A stretch of DNA of 64,000 bases from Halictus rubicundus. Taxonomy: Eukaryota > Arthropoda > Insecta > Hymenoptera > Halictidae. Below are positions 26,501 to 40,270 of this stretch, piece by piece. The translations under genes and the position numbers were made by a program. The notes below the pieces were generated by a model that saw only the letters and a program-made list of their open reading frames with translations, did no database searches and was not told the DNA's origin. Location: contig NW_027489055.1 in the NCBI RefSeq assembly GCF_050948215.1, positions 1 to 64,000 of the forward strand, in the 5' to 3' direction. How positions within the stretch are numbered: position 1 is the first letter of the stretch; every line of letters starts with the position of its first letter.

Positions 26501-29500
26501 CCTATCCTCTATCCTATCCTATCCAATCCCCTATCCTATGCTCTATCTTATCCTACCCTCTATAATATCGTATACTCTATCATATCCTATCCTCTATCCT
26601 ATCCTATCATCTACCCTATCCTATCCTATCCTCTATCCTATCCTATCCTCTATCCAATCATATCCTCTATCCTATCCTCTATCCTATCCTATCCTATCCT
26701 CTATCCTATCCTATCCTCTATCCTATCCTATCCTCTATCCTATCCTATCCTCTATCCTATCCTATCCTATCCTCTATCCTATCCTATCCTCTATCCTATC
26801 CTATCCTCTATCCTATCCTATCCTCTATCCTATCCTATCCTCTATCCTATCCTATCCTCTATCCTATCCTATCCTCTATCCTATCCTATCCTCTATCCTA
26901 TCCTATCCTCTATCCTATCCTATCCTCTATCCTATCCTATCCTATCCTCTAGCCTATCCTATCCTCTATCCAATCCTATCCTCTATCCTATCCTCTATCC
27001 TATCCTCTATCCTATCCTATCCTCTATCCTATCCTATCCTCTATCCTATCCTATCCTCTATCCTATCCTATCCACTATCCTATCCACTATCCTATCCTAT
27101 CTTCTATCCTATCTTCTATCCTATCCTATCCTCTATCCTATCAAATCCCCTATCCTAACCTCTAACCTATCCTATCCTCTATCCTATCCTATCCTCTATC
27201 CTATCCTATCCTCTATCCTATCCTTTCCTCTATCCTATCAAATCCCCTATCCTATCCTCTAACCTATCCTATCAAATCCCCTATCCTATCCTCTATCCTA
27301 TCCTATCCTCTATCCTATCCTATCCTATCCTCTATCCTATCCTATCCTCTATCCTCTATCCTATCCTATCCTATCCTCTATCCTATCCTATCCTCTATCC
27401 AATCCTATCCTCTATCCTATCCTCTATCCTATCCTCTATCCTATCCTATCCTCTATCCTATCCTATCCTCTATCCTATCCTATCCTCTATCCTATCCTAT
27501 CCTCTATCCTATCCTATCCTCTATCCTATCGTATCCTCTATCCTATCCTATCCTCTATCCTATCAAATCCCCTATCCTATCCTCTATCCTATCCTATCCT
27601 CTATCCTATCCTATCCTCTATCCTATCCTCTATCCTATCCTCTATCCTATCCTATCCTCTATCCTATCCTATCCTCTATCCTATCCTATCCTCTATCCTA
27701 TCCTATCCTATCCTCTATCCTATCCTATCCTCTATCCTATCCTATCCTCTATCCTATCCTATCCTCTATCCTATCCTATCCTCTATTCTATCCTCTATCC
27801 TATCCTATCCTCTATCCTACCCTATCCTCTATCCTATCCTATCCTCTATCCTATCCTATCTTCTATCCTATCCTATCCTCTATCCTATCAAATCCCCTAT
27901 CCTATCCTCTATCCTATCCTATCCTGTATCCTATCCTTTCCTCTATCCTATCCTCTATCCTATCCTATCCTCTATCCTATCCTATCCTCTATCCTATCCT
28001 ATCCTCTATCCTATCCTATCCTCTATCCTATCCTATCCTCTATCCTATCCTATCCTCTATCCTATCCTATCCTATCCTATCCTCTATCCTATCCTATCCT
28101 ATCCTATCCTCTATCCTATCCTATCCTCTATCCTCTATCCTATCCTCTATCCTATCCTCTATCCTATTATCTATCCTATCCTATCCCCTATCCTATCCTA
28201 TCCAATCCCCTATCCTATGCTCTATCCTATCCTACCCTCTATAATATCGTATACTCTATCATATCCTATCCTCTATCCTATCCTATCATCTATCCTATCC
28301 TATCCTATCCTCTATCCTATCCTATCCTCTATCCAATCCTATCCTCTATCCTATCCTCTATCCTATCCTCTATCCTATCCTATCCTCTATCCTATCCTAT
28401 CCTATCCTCTATCCTATCCTATCCTCTATCCTATCCTATCCAATCCCCTATCCTATGCTCTATCCTATCCTACCCTCTATAATATCGTACACTCTATCAT
28501 ATCCTATCCTCTATCCTATCCTATCATCTACCATCCTATCCTATCCTCTATCCAATCATATCCTCTATCCTATCCTCTATCCTATCCTATCCTATCCTCT
28601 ATCCTATCCTATCCTCTATCCTATCCTATCCTCTATCCTATCCTATCCTCTATCCTATCCTATCCTATCCTCTATCCTATCCTATCCTCTATCCTATCCT
28701 ATCCTCTATCCTATCCTATCCTCTATCCTATCCTATCCTCTATCCTATCCTCTATCCTATCCTATCCTCTATCCAATCCAATCCTCTATCCTATCCTATC
28801 CTATCCTCTATCCTATCCAATCCTCTATCCAATCATATCCTCTATCCTATCCTCTATCCTATCCTCTATCCTATCCTATCCTCTATCCTATCCTATCCTC
28901 TATCCTATCCTATCCTCTATCCTATCCTATCCACTATCCTCATCCTATCTTCTATCCTATCTTCTATCCTATCCTACTCCTCTATCCTATCAAATCCCCT
29001 ATCCTAACCTCTAACCTATCCTATCCTCTATCCTATCCTATCCTCTATCCTATCCTATCCTCTATCCTATCCTTTCCTCTATCCTATCAAATCCCCTATC
29101 CTATCCTCTATCCTATCCTATCCTCTATCCTATCCTATCCTCTATCCTATCCTATCCTATCCTCTATCCTATCCTATCCTCTATCCAATCCTATCCTCTA
29201 TCCTATCCTCTATCCTATCCTCTATCCTATCCTATCCTCTATCCTATCCTATCCTATCCTCTATCCTATCCTATCCTATCCTCTATCCTATCCTATCCTC
29301 TATCCTATCCTATCCAATCCCCTATCCTATGCTCTATCTTATCCTACCCTCTATAATATCGTATACTCTATCATATCCTATCCTCTATCCTATCCTATCA
29401 TCTACCCTATCCTATCCTATCCTCTATCCTATCCTATCCTCTATCCAATCATATCCTCTATCCTATCCTCTATCCTATCCTATCCTATCCTCTATCCTAT

Positions 29501-32500
29501 CCCATCCTCTATCCTATCCTATCCTCTATCCTATCCTATCCTCTATCCTATCCTATCCTATCCTCTATCCTATCCTATCCTCTATCCTATCCTATCCTCT
29601 ATCCTATCCTATCCTCTATCCTATCCTATCCTCTATCCTATCCTATCCTCTATCCTATCCTATCCTCTATCCTATCCTATCCTCTATCCTATCCTATCCT
29701 CTATCCTATCCTATCCTATCCTCTATCCTATCCTATCCTCTATCCAATCCTATCCTCTATCCTATCTTCTATCCTATCCTCTATCCTATCCTATCCTCTA
29801 TCCTATCCTATCCTCTATCCTATCCTATCCTCTATCCTATCCTATCCACTATCCTATCCTATCTTCTATCCTATCTTCTATCCTATCCTATCCTCTATCC
29901 TATCAAATCCCCTATCCTAACCTCTAACCTATCCTATCCTCTATCCTATCCTATCCTCTATCCTATCCTATCCTCTATCCTATCCTTTCCTCTATCCTAT
30001 CAAATCCCCTATCCTATCCTCTAACCTATCCTATCCTCTATCCTATCCTATCCTCTATCCTATCCTATCCTATCTTCTATCCTATCCTATCCTCTATCCT
30101 CTATCCTATCCTATCCTATCCTCTATCCTATCCTATCCTCTATCCAATCCTATCCTCTATCCTATCCTCTATCCTATCCTCTATCCTATCCTATCCTCTA
30201 TCCTATCCTATCCTCTATCCTATCCTATCCTCTATCCAATCCTATCCTCTATCCTATCCTCTATCCTATCCTCTATCCTATCCTATCCTCTATCCTATCC
30301 TATCCTATCCTCTATCCTATCCTATCCTATCCTCTATCCTATCCTATCCTCTATCCTATCCTATCCAATCCCCTATCCTATGCTCTATCTTATCCTACCC
30401 TCTATAATATCGTATACTCTATCATATCCTATCCTCTATCCTATCCTATCATCTACCCTATCCTATCCTATCCTCTATCCTATCCTATCCTCTATCCAAT
30501 CATATCCTCTATCCTATCCTCTATCCTATCCTATCCTATCCTCTATCCTATCCTATCCTCTATCCTATCCTATCCTCTATCCTATCCTATCCTCTATCCT
30601 ATCCTATCCTATCCTCTATCCTATCCTATCCTCTATCCTATCCTATCCTCTATCCTATCCTATCCTCTATCCTATCCTATCCTCTATCCTATCCTATCCT
30701 CTATCCTATCCTATCCTCTATCCTATCCTATCCTCTATCCTATCCTATCCTCTATCCTATCCTATCCTCTATCCTATCCTATCCTCTATCCTATCCTATC
30801 CTCTATCCTATCCTATCCTCTATCCTATCCTATCCTCTATCCTATCCTATCCTCTATCCTATCCTATCCTATCCTCTATCCTATCCTATCCTCTATCCAA
30901 TCCTATCCTCTATCCTATCCTCTATCCTATCCTCTATCCTATCCTATCCTCTATCCTATCCTATCCTCTATCCTATCCTATCCTCTATCCTATCCTATCC
31001 ACTATCCTATCCTATCTTCTATCCTATCTTCTATCCTATCCTATCCTCTATCCTATCAAATCCCCTATCCTAACCTCTAACCTATCCTATCCTCTATCCT
31101 ATCCTATCCTCTATCCTATCCTATCCTCTATCCTATCCTTTCCTCTATCCTATCAAATCCCCTATCCTATCCTCTAACCTATCCTATCCTCTATCCTATC
31201 CTATCCTCTATCCTATCCTATCCTATCCTCTATCCTATCCTATCCTCTATCCTCTATCCTATCCTATCCTATCCTCTATCCTATCCTATCCTCTATCCAA
31301 TCCTATCCTCTATCCTATCCTCTATCCTATCCTCTATCCTATCCTATCCTCTATCCTATCCTATCCTCTATCCTATCCTATCCTCTATCCTATCCTATCC
31401 TCTATCCTATCCTATCCTCTATCCTATCCTATCCTCTATCCTATCCTATCCTCTATCCTATCCTATCCTCTATCCTATCCTATCCTCTATCCTATCCTAT
31501 CCTCTATCCTATCCTATCCTCTATCCTATCCTATCCTCTATCCTATCCTATCCTCTATCCTATCCTATCCTCTATCCTATCAAATCCCCTATCCTATCCT
31601 CTATCCTATCCTATCCTCTATCCTATCCTATCCTCTATCCTATCCTCTATCCTATCCTCTATCCTATCCTATCCTCTATCCTATCCTATCCTCTATCCTA
31701 TCCTATCCTCTATCCTATCCTATCCTATCCTCTATCCTATCCTATCCTCTATCCTATCCTATCCTCTATCCTATCCTATCCTCTATTCTATCCTCTATCC
31801 TATCCTATCCTCTATCCTACCCTATCCTCTATCCTATCCTATCCTCTATCCTATCCTATCTTCTATCCTATCCTATCCTCTATCCTATCAAATCCCCTAT
31901 CCTATCCTCTATCCTATCCTATCCTGTATCCTATCCTTTCCTCTATCCTATCCTCTATCCTATCCTATCCTCTATCCTATCCTATCCTCTATCCTATCCT
32001 ATCCTCTATCCTATCCTATCCTCTATCCTATCCTATCCTCTATCCTATCCTATCCTATCCTATCCTCTATCCTATCCTATCCTATCCTATCCTCTATCCT
32101 ATCCTGTCCTCTATCCTCTATCCTATCCTCTATCCTATCCTCTATCCTATTATCTATCCTATCCTATCCCCTATCCTATCCTATCCAATCCCCTATCCTA
32201 TGCTCTATCCTATCCTACCCTCTATAATATCGTATACTCTATCATATCCTATCCTCTATCCTATCCTATCATCTATCCTATCCTATCCTATCCTCTATCC
32301 TATCCTATCCTCTATCCAATCCTATCCTCTATCCTATCCTCTATCCTATCCTCTATCCTATCCTATCCTCTATCCTATCCTATCCTATCCTCTATCCTAT
32401 CCTATCCTCTATCCTATCCTATCCAATCCCCTATCCTATGCTCTATCCTATCCTACCCTCTATAATATCGTACACTCTATCATATCCTATCCTCTATCCT

Positions 32501-33600
32501 ATCCTATCCTCTATCCAATCATATCCTCTATCCTATCCTCTATCCTATCCTATCCTATCCTCTATCCTATCCTATCCTCTATCCTATCCTATCCTCTATC
32601 CTATCCTATCCTCTATCCTATCCTATCCTCTATCCTATCCTATCCTATCCTCTATCCTATCCTATCCTCTATCCTATCCTATCCTCTATCCTATCCTATC
32701 CTCTATCCTATCCTATCCTCTATCCTATCCTATCCTCTATCCTATCCTCTATCCTATCCTATCCTCTATCCTATCCTATCCTCTATCCTATCCTATCCTA
32801 TCCTCTATCCTATCCTATCCTCTATCCAATCCTATCCTCTATCCTATCCTCTATCCTATCCTCTATCCTATCCTATCCTCTATCCTATCCTATCCTCTAT
32901 CCTATCCTATCCTCTATCCTATCCTATCCACTATCCTATCCTATCTTCTATCCTATCTTCTATCCTATCCTATCCTCTATCCTATCAAATCCCCTATCCT
33001 AACCTCTAACCTATCCTATCCTCTATCCTATCCTATCCTCTATCCTATCCTATCCTCTATCCTATCCTTTCCTCTATCCTATCAAATCCCCTATCCTATC
33101 CTCTATCCTATCCTATCCTCTATCCTATCCTATCCTCTATCCTATCCTATCCTATCCTCTATCCTATCCTATCCTCTATCCTCTATCCTCTATCCTATCC
33201 TATCCTATCCTCTATCCTATCCTATCCTCTATCCAATCCTATCCTCTATCCTATCCTCTATCCTATCCTCTATCCTATCCTATCCTCTATCCTATCCTAT
33301 CCTCTATCCTATCCTATCCTCTATCCTATCCTATCCTCTATCATATCCTATCCTCTATCCTATCCTATCCTCTATCCTATCCTATCCTCTATCCTATCAA
33401 ATCCCCTATCCTATCCTCTATCCTATCCTATCCTCTATCCTATCCTATCCTCTATCCTATCCTATCCTCTATCCTATCCTCTATCCTATCCTCTATCCTA
33501 TCCTATCCTCTATCCTATCCTATCCTCTATCCTATCCTATGCTCTATCCTATCCTATCCTCTATCCTTTCCTATCGTCTATCCTATCCTCTATACTATCC
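14561..33600 (+). repeat. CTATC 17-bp satellite, domain I (marker-A rich)
   Basis: The array consists of CTATCCTATCCTATCCT units (17 bp, 7+5+5), with 12-bp (7+5) and 22-bp (7+5+5+5) forms and occasional runs of 7-bp steps. The + strand is almost free of G, and the consensus unit is 7 C, 7 T, 3 A. Stop codons are rare on the + strand in any frame, while every unit carries TAG on the minus strand. A nearly pure run of 17-bp units lies at about 14.81-15.03 kb. Variant units are not random: marker A (ATGCTC... CTATAATATCGTATACTC) occurs 18 times in this domain, CTATCAAATCCCC units are frequent, and blocks with CCACTATCC, TATCTTCTATCC and CTAACCTCTAACC recur near 18.9, 23.9, 27.1, 28.9, 29.9, 31.0 and 32.9 kb. 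The 14.0-28.05 kb part is also the right arm of the palindrome. Confidence 0.95.
29310..31180 (+). repeat. Tandem duplication, period 1051 bp plus a 102-bp expansion
   Basis: Marker A copies at 29329 and 30380 share the private TCTATCTTATCC change and are followed by the same order of variant units, ending in matching CTATCAAATCCCC segments near 30.0 and 31.15 kb. The second copy is 102 bp longer, which is exactly six 17-bp units, inside its uniform stretch. Confidence 0.82.
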
Positions 33601-35779
33601 TATCCTCTATCCTATCCTATCATCTATCCTCAATCCTATCCTTTCGTGTATCCTATCCAATCCTCTATCCTATCCTATCCTCTATCCTATCCTATCCTCT
33701 ATCCTATCCTATCCTCTATCCTATCCTATCCTCTATCCTATCCTCTATCCTTTCCTATCGTCTATCCTATCCTCTATCCTATCCTATCCTCTATCCTATC
33801 CTATCATCTATCCTCTATCCTATCCAATCCTCTATCCTATCCTATCCTCTATCCTATCATATCCTCTATCCTATAATATCCTCTATCCTATCCTATCATC
33901 TATCCAATCCTCTATCCTATCATATCCTCTATCCTATCCTATCCTCTATCCTATCCTATCCTCTATCCTATCCTATCGTCTATCCTATCCTCTATCCTAT
34001 CCTATCCTCTATCCTATCCTATCCTCTATCCTATCCTATCGTCTATCCTATCCTCTATCCTATCCTATCCTCTATCCTATCCTATCCTCTATCCTATCCT
34101 ATCCTCTATCCTATAATATCCTCTATCCTATCCTATCATCTATCCAATCCTCTATCCTATCCTATCCTCTATCCTATCCTATCCTCTATCCTATCCTATC
34201 CTCTATCCTATCATATCCTCTATCCTATAATATCCTCTATCCTATCCTATCATCTATCCAATCCTCTATCCTATCCTATCCTCTAACCTATCCTATCCTC
34301 TATCCTATCCTATCGTCTATCCAATCCTCTATCCTATCCTATCCTCTATCCTATCCTATCGTCTATCCTATCGTCTATCCTATCCTCTCCTCTATCCTAT
34401 CCTATCCTCTATAGTATCCTATCCTCTATCCTATCCTATCCTCTATCCTATCCTATCATCTATCCTATCCTATCCTCTATCCTATCCTATCCTCTATCCT
34501 ATCCTATCGTCTATCCTATCCTCTATCCTATCCTCTCCTCTATCCTATCCTATCCTGTATAGTATCCTATCCTCTATCCTATCCTATCCTCTATCCTATC
34601 CTATCCTCTATCCTATCCTATCCTCTATCCTATCCTATCCTCTATCCTATCCTATCCTCTATCCTATCCTATCCTCTATCCTATCCTATCATCTATCGTC
34701 TATCCTATCCAATCCTCTATCCTATCCTATCCTCTATCCTATCATATCCTCTATCCTATAATATCCTCTATCCTATCCTATCATCTATCCAATCCTCTAT
34801 CCTATCCTATCCTCTATCCTATCCTATCCTCTATCCTATCCTATCCTCTATCCTATCCTCTCCTCTATCCTATCCTATCCTGTATAGTATCCTATCCTCT
34901 ATCCTATCCTATCCTCTATCCTATCCTATCCTCTATCCTATCCTATCCTCTATCCTATCCTATCCTCTATCCTATCCTATCCTCTATCCTATCCTATCAT
35001 CTATCGTCTATCCTATCCAATCCTCTATCCTATCCTATCCTCTATCCTATCATATCCTCTATCCTATAATATCCTCTATCCTATCCTATCATCTATCCTA
35101 TCCTCTATCCTATCCTATCCTCTATCCTCTATCCTATCCTCTATCCTATCCTCTATCCTATCCTCTATCCTATCCTATCCTCTATCCTATCCTATCCAAT
35201 CCCCTATCCTATGCTCTATCGTATCCTACCCTCTATAATATCGTATACTCTATCAAATCCTATCCTCTATCCTACAATATCATCTATCCGTTCCTATTCT
35301 CTATCCTAACCTATTCTGTATCCTATCCTCTATCCTATCCTATCCTCTATCCTATTCTCTATCCTATCCTATCCACTATCCTATCCTATCCTCTATCCTA
35401 TCCTATCCTCTATCCTATCCTATCCTCTATCCTATCCTATCCTCTATCCTATCCTATCGTCTATCCTATCCTCTATCCTATCCTATCCTTTATCCTATCC
35501 TCTATCCTATCCTATCCTATATCCTATCCTATCATCTATCCTCTATCCTATCCAATCCTCTATCCTAACCTATCCTCTATCCTATCATATCCTCTATCCT
35601 ATAATTTCCTCTATCCTATCCTATCATCTATCCTATCCTCTATCCTATCCTATCGTCTATACTATCCTCTATCCTATCCTATCCTCTATCCTATCCTATC
35701 CTCTATCCTATCCTATCCTCTATCCTATCCTATCGTCTATCCTATCCTCTATCCTATCCTATCCTCTATCCTATCCTAT

Positions 35780-38700
35780 CCTCTATCCATTCCTATCGTC
35801 TATCCTATCCTCTATCCGATCCTATCCTCTATCCTCTATCCTATCCACTATCCTATACTCTATCCTAACCTATCCTCTATCCTATCCTATCCTCTATCCT
35901 ATCCTATCTTCTATCCTATCCTATCCTCTATCCTATCAAATCCCCTATCCTATCCTCTATTCTATCCTATCCTGTATCCAATCAAATCCCCTATCCTATC
36001 CTCTATCCTATCCTATCCTCTATCCTATCCTATCCTCTATCGTGTCCTATCCTCTATCCTTTCCTATCGTCTATCCTATCCTCTATCCTATCCTATCCTC
36101 TATCCTCTATCCTATCCTCTATCCTATCCTCTATCCTATCCTATCCTCTATCCTATCCTATCCAATCCCCTATCCTATGCTATCATCTATCCTCAATCCT
36201 ATCCTTTCGTGTATCCTATCCAATCCTCTATCCTATCCTATCCTCTATCCTATCCTATCGTCTATCCTATCCTCTATCCTATCCTATCCTCTATCCTATC
36301 CTATCCTCTATCCTTTCCTATCGTCTATCCTATCCTCTATACTATCCTATCCTCTATCCTATCCTATCATCTATCCTCAATCCTATCCTTTCGTGTATCC
36401 TATCCAATCCTCTATCCTATCCTATCCTCTATCCTATCCTATCCTCTATCCTATCCTCTATCCTATCCTCTATCCTATCCTCTATCCTATCCTATCCTCT
36501 ATCCTATCCTATCATCTATCCTCTATCCTATCCAATCCTCTATCCTATCCTATCCTCTATCCTATCATATCCTCTATCCTATAATATCCTCTATCCTATC
36601 CTATCATCTATCCAATCCTCTATCCTATCATATCCTCTATCCTATCCTATCCTCTATCCTATCCTATCCTCTATCCTATCCTATCGTCTATCCTATCCTC
36701 TATCCTATCCTATCCTCTATCCTATCCTATCCTCTATCCTATCCTATCGTCTATCCTATCCTCTATCCTATCCTATCCTCTATCCTATCCTATCCTCTAT
36801 CCTATCCTATCCTCTATCCTATCCTATCCTCTATCCTTTCCTATCGTCTATCCTATCCTCTATCCTATCCTATCCTCTATCCTTTCCTATCGTCTATCCT
36901 ATAGTCTATCCTATCCTCTATCCTATCCTATCCTCTATCCTCTATCCTATCCTCTATCCTATCCTCTATCCTATCCTCTATCCTATCCTCTATCCTATCC
37001 TCTATCCTATCCTCTATCCTATCCTCTATCCTATCCTCTATCCTATCCTATCCTATCCTCTATCCTATCCTATCCTCTATCCTATCCTATCGTCTATCCT
37101 ATCCTCTATCCTATCCTATCCTCTATCCTATCCTATCCTCTATCCTATCCTATCCTCTATACTATCCTATCCTCTATCCTATCCTATCGTCTATCCTATC
37201 CTCTATCCTATCCTATCCTCTATCCTATCCTATCCTCTATCCTATCCTATCCTCTATCCTATCCTCTATCCTATCCTATCCTCTATCCTATCCTATCCTC
37301 TATCCTATCCTATCATCTATCCTCTATCCTATCCAATCCTCTATCCTATCCTATCCTCTATCCTATCATATCCTCTATCCTATAATTTCCTCTATCCTAT
37401 CCTATCATCTATCCTATCCTCTATCCTATCCTATCGTCTATCCTATCCTCTATCCTATCCTATCTTCTATCCTATCCTATCCTCTATCCTATCCTATCGT
37501 CTATCCTATCCTCTATCCTATCCTATCCTCTATCCTGTCCTATCCTCTATCCTTTCCTATCGTCTATCCTATCCTCTATCCTATCCTATCCTCTATCCTC
37601 TATCCTATCCTCTATCCTATCCTCTATCCTATCCTATCCTCTATCCTATCCTATCCAATCCCCTATCCTATCCTATCATCTATCCTCAATCCTATCCTTT
37701 CGTGTATCCTATCCAATCCTCTATCCTATCCTATCCACTATCCTATCCTATCGTCTATCCTATCGTCTATCCTATCCTCTCCTCTATCCTATCCTATCCT
37801 CTATAGTATCCTATCCTCTATCCTATCCTATCCCCTATCCTATCCTATCATCTATCCTATCCTATCCTCTATCCTATCCCATCCTCTGTCCTATCCTATC
37901 GTCTATCCTATCCTCTATCCTTTCCTATCCTCTATCCTATCCTGTCATCTATCCTCTATCGTATCCAATCCTCTATCCTATCCTATCCTCTATCCTATCC
38001 TATCCTCTATCCTATCCTATCCTCTATCCATTCCTATCGTCTATCCTATCCTCTATCCGATCCTATCCTCTATCCTCTATCCTATCCACTATCCTATACT
38101 CTATCCTAACCTATCCTCTATCCTATCCTATCCTCTATCCTATCCTATCTTCTATCCTATCCTATCCTCTATCCTATCAAATCCCCTATCCTATCCTCTA
38201 TTCTATCCTATCCTGTATCCAATCAAATCCCCTATCCTATCCTCTATCCTATCCTATCCTCTATCCTATCCTATCCTCTATCGTGTCCTATCCTCTATCC
38301 TTTCCTATCGTCTATCCTATCCTCTATCCTATCCTATCCTCTATCCTCTATCCTATCCTCTATCCTATCCTCTATCCTATCCTCTATCCTATCCTATCCT
38401 CTATCCTATCCTATCCAATCCCCTATCCTATGCTATCATCTATCCTCAATCCTATCCTATCGTCTATCCTATCCTCTATCCTATCCTATCCTCTATCCTA
38501 TCCCATCCTCTATAGTATCCTATCCTCTATCCTATCCTATCCTCTATCCTATCCTATCATCTATCCTATCCTATCCTCTATCCTATCCTATCCTCTGTCC
38601 TATCCTATCGTCTATCCTATCCTCTATCCTATCCTATCCTCTATCCTATCCTGTCATCTATCCTCTATCGTATCCAATCCTCTATCCTATCCTATCCTCT

Positions 38701-40270
38701 ATCCTATCCTATCCTCTATCCTATCCTATCATCTATCCTCAATCCTATCCTTTCGTGTATCCTATCCAATCCTCTATCCTATCCTATCGTCTATCCTATC
38801 CTATCGTCTATCCTATCCTCTATCCTATCCTCTCCTCTATCCTATCCTATCCTGTATAGTATCCTATCCTCTATCCTATCCTATCCTCTATCCTATCCTA
38901 TCATCTATCCTATCCTATCCTCTATCCTATCCTATCCTCTATCCTATCCTATCGGCTATCCTATCCTCTATCCTATCCTATCGTCTATCCTATCCTCTAT
39001 CCTACCCTATCCTCCATCCTATCCTATCCTCTATCCTATCCTATCCTCTATCCTATCCTATCCTCTATCCTATCCTATCCTCTATCCTATCCTATCCTCT
39101 ATCCTATCCTCTATCCTATCCTCTATCCTATCCTATCATCTATCCTCTATCCTATCCAATCCTCTATCCTATCCTATCCTCTATCCTATCATATCCTCTA
39201 TCCTATAATATCCTCTATCCTATCCTATCATCTATCCAATCCTCTATCCTATCCTATCCTCTATCCTATCCTATCCTCTATCCTATCTTATCGTCTATCC
39301 TATCCTCTATCCTATCCTATCCTCTATCCTATCCTATCCTCTATCCTATCCTATCGTCTATCCTATCCTCTATCCTATCCTATCCTCTATCCTATCCTAT
39401 CCTCTATCCTTTCCTATCGTCTATCCTATCCTCTATACTATCCTATCCTCTATCCTATCCTATCATCTATCCTCAATCCTATCCTTTCGTGTATCCTATC
39501 CAATCCTCTATCCTATCCTATCCTCTATCCTATCCTATCCTCTATCCTATCCTCTATCCTATCCTCTATCCTATCCTCTATCCTATCCTATCATCTATCC
39601 TCTATCCTATCCAATCCTCTATCCTATCCTATCCTCTATCCTATCATATCCTCTATCCTATAATATCCTCTATCCTATCCTATCATCTATCCAATCCTCT
39701 ATCCTATCATATCCTCTATCCTATCCTATCATCTATCCAATCCTCTATCCTATCATATCCTCTATCCTATCCTATCCTCTATCCTATCCTATCCTATCGT
39801 CTATCCTATCCTCTATCCTATCCTATCCTCTATCCTATCCTATCCTCTATCCTATCCTATCGTCTATCCTATCCTCTATCCTATCCTATCCTCTATCCTA
39901 TCCTATCCTCTATCCTATCCTATCCTCTATCCTATCCTATCCTCTATCCTATCCTATCCTCTATCCTATCCTATCGTCTAACCTATCCTCTATCCTATCC
40001 TATCGTCTATCCTATCCTCTATCCTATCCTATCCTCTATCCTATCCTATCCTCTATCCTATCCTCTATCCTATCCTCTATCCTATCCTCTATCCTATCCT
40101 CTATCCTATCCTATCATCTATCCTCTATCCTATCCAATCCTCTATCCTATCCTATCCACTATCCTATCATATCCTCTATCCTATAATATCCTCTATCCTA
40201 TCCTATCATCTATCCAATCCTCTATCCTATCCTATTCTCTATCCTATCCTATCCTCTATCCTATCTTATC
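35780..40270 (+). repeat. Tandem duplication, period 2241 bp
   Basis: Marker C at 35787 and 38028 and the TCGTGTCCTATCC variant at about 36040 and 38281 are both displaced by 2241 bp. The second copy has one extra 12-bp unit in the run of short units near 38.35-38.4 kb and lacks the TTTCGTG of the first marker B. Downstream agreement becomes patchy, so the right boundary is approximate. Confidence 0.7.

Larger units (their letters stand above)
1..28051. repeat. Foldback palindrome, arms about 14 kb, centre near 14,032
   Basis: The left arm is the inverted copy of the right arm. In 1-1306 this is readable directly: the variant GGATTTGATAGG-type sites near 155, 482 and 906 match CTATCAAATCC sites at 27889, 27564 and 27142 (coordinate sums 28048-28052), and AGAAGA at 186 matches TCTTCT near 27862. 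In 1451-14022 the copy is visible only after undoing the letter rule A to C, C to C, G to T, T to A. Twelve left markers (near 1480, 1714, 2765, 2992, 4574, 4803, 5397, 6813, 7042, 9524, 9862, 12364) then pair in mirror order with right markers at 26538, 26278, 25243, 25022, 23420, 23182, 22562, 21163, 20937, 18485, 18145 and 15660. Allowing for a 40-base offset in the reference point, the sums stay between about 27,999 and 28,064. The left end of the arm lies outside the window. A real palindrome and a foldback chimeric read both give this layout; the miscalled left arm favours the chimera. Confidence 0.9.
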
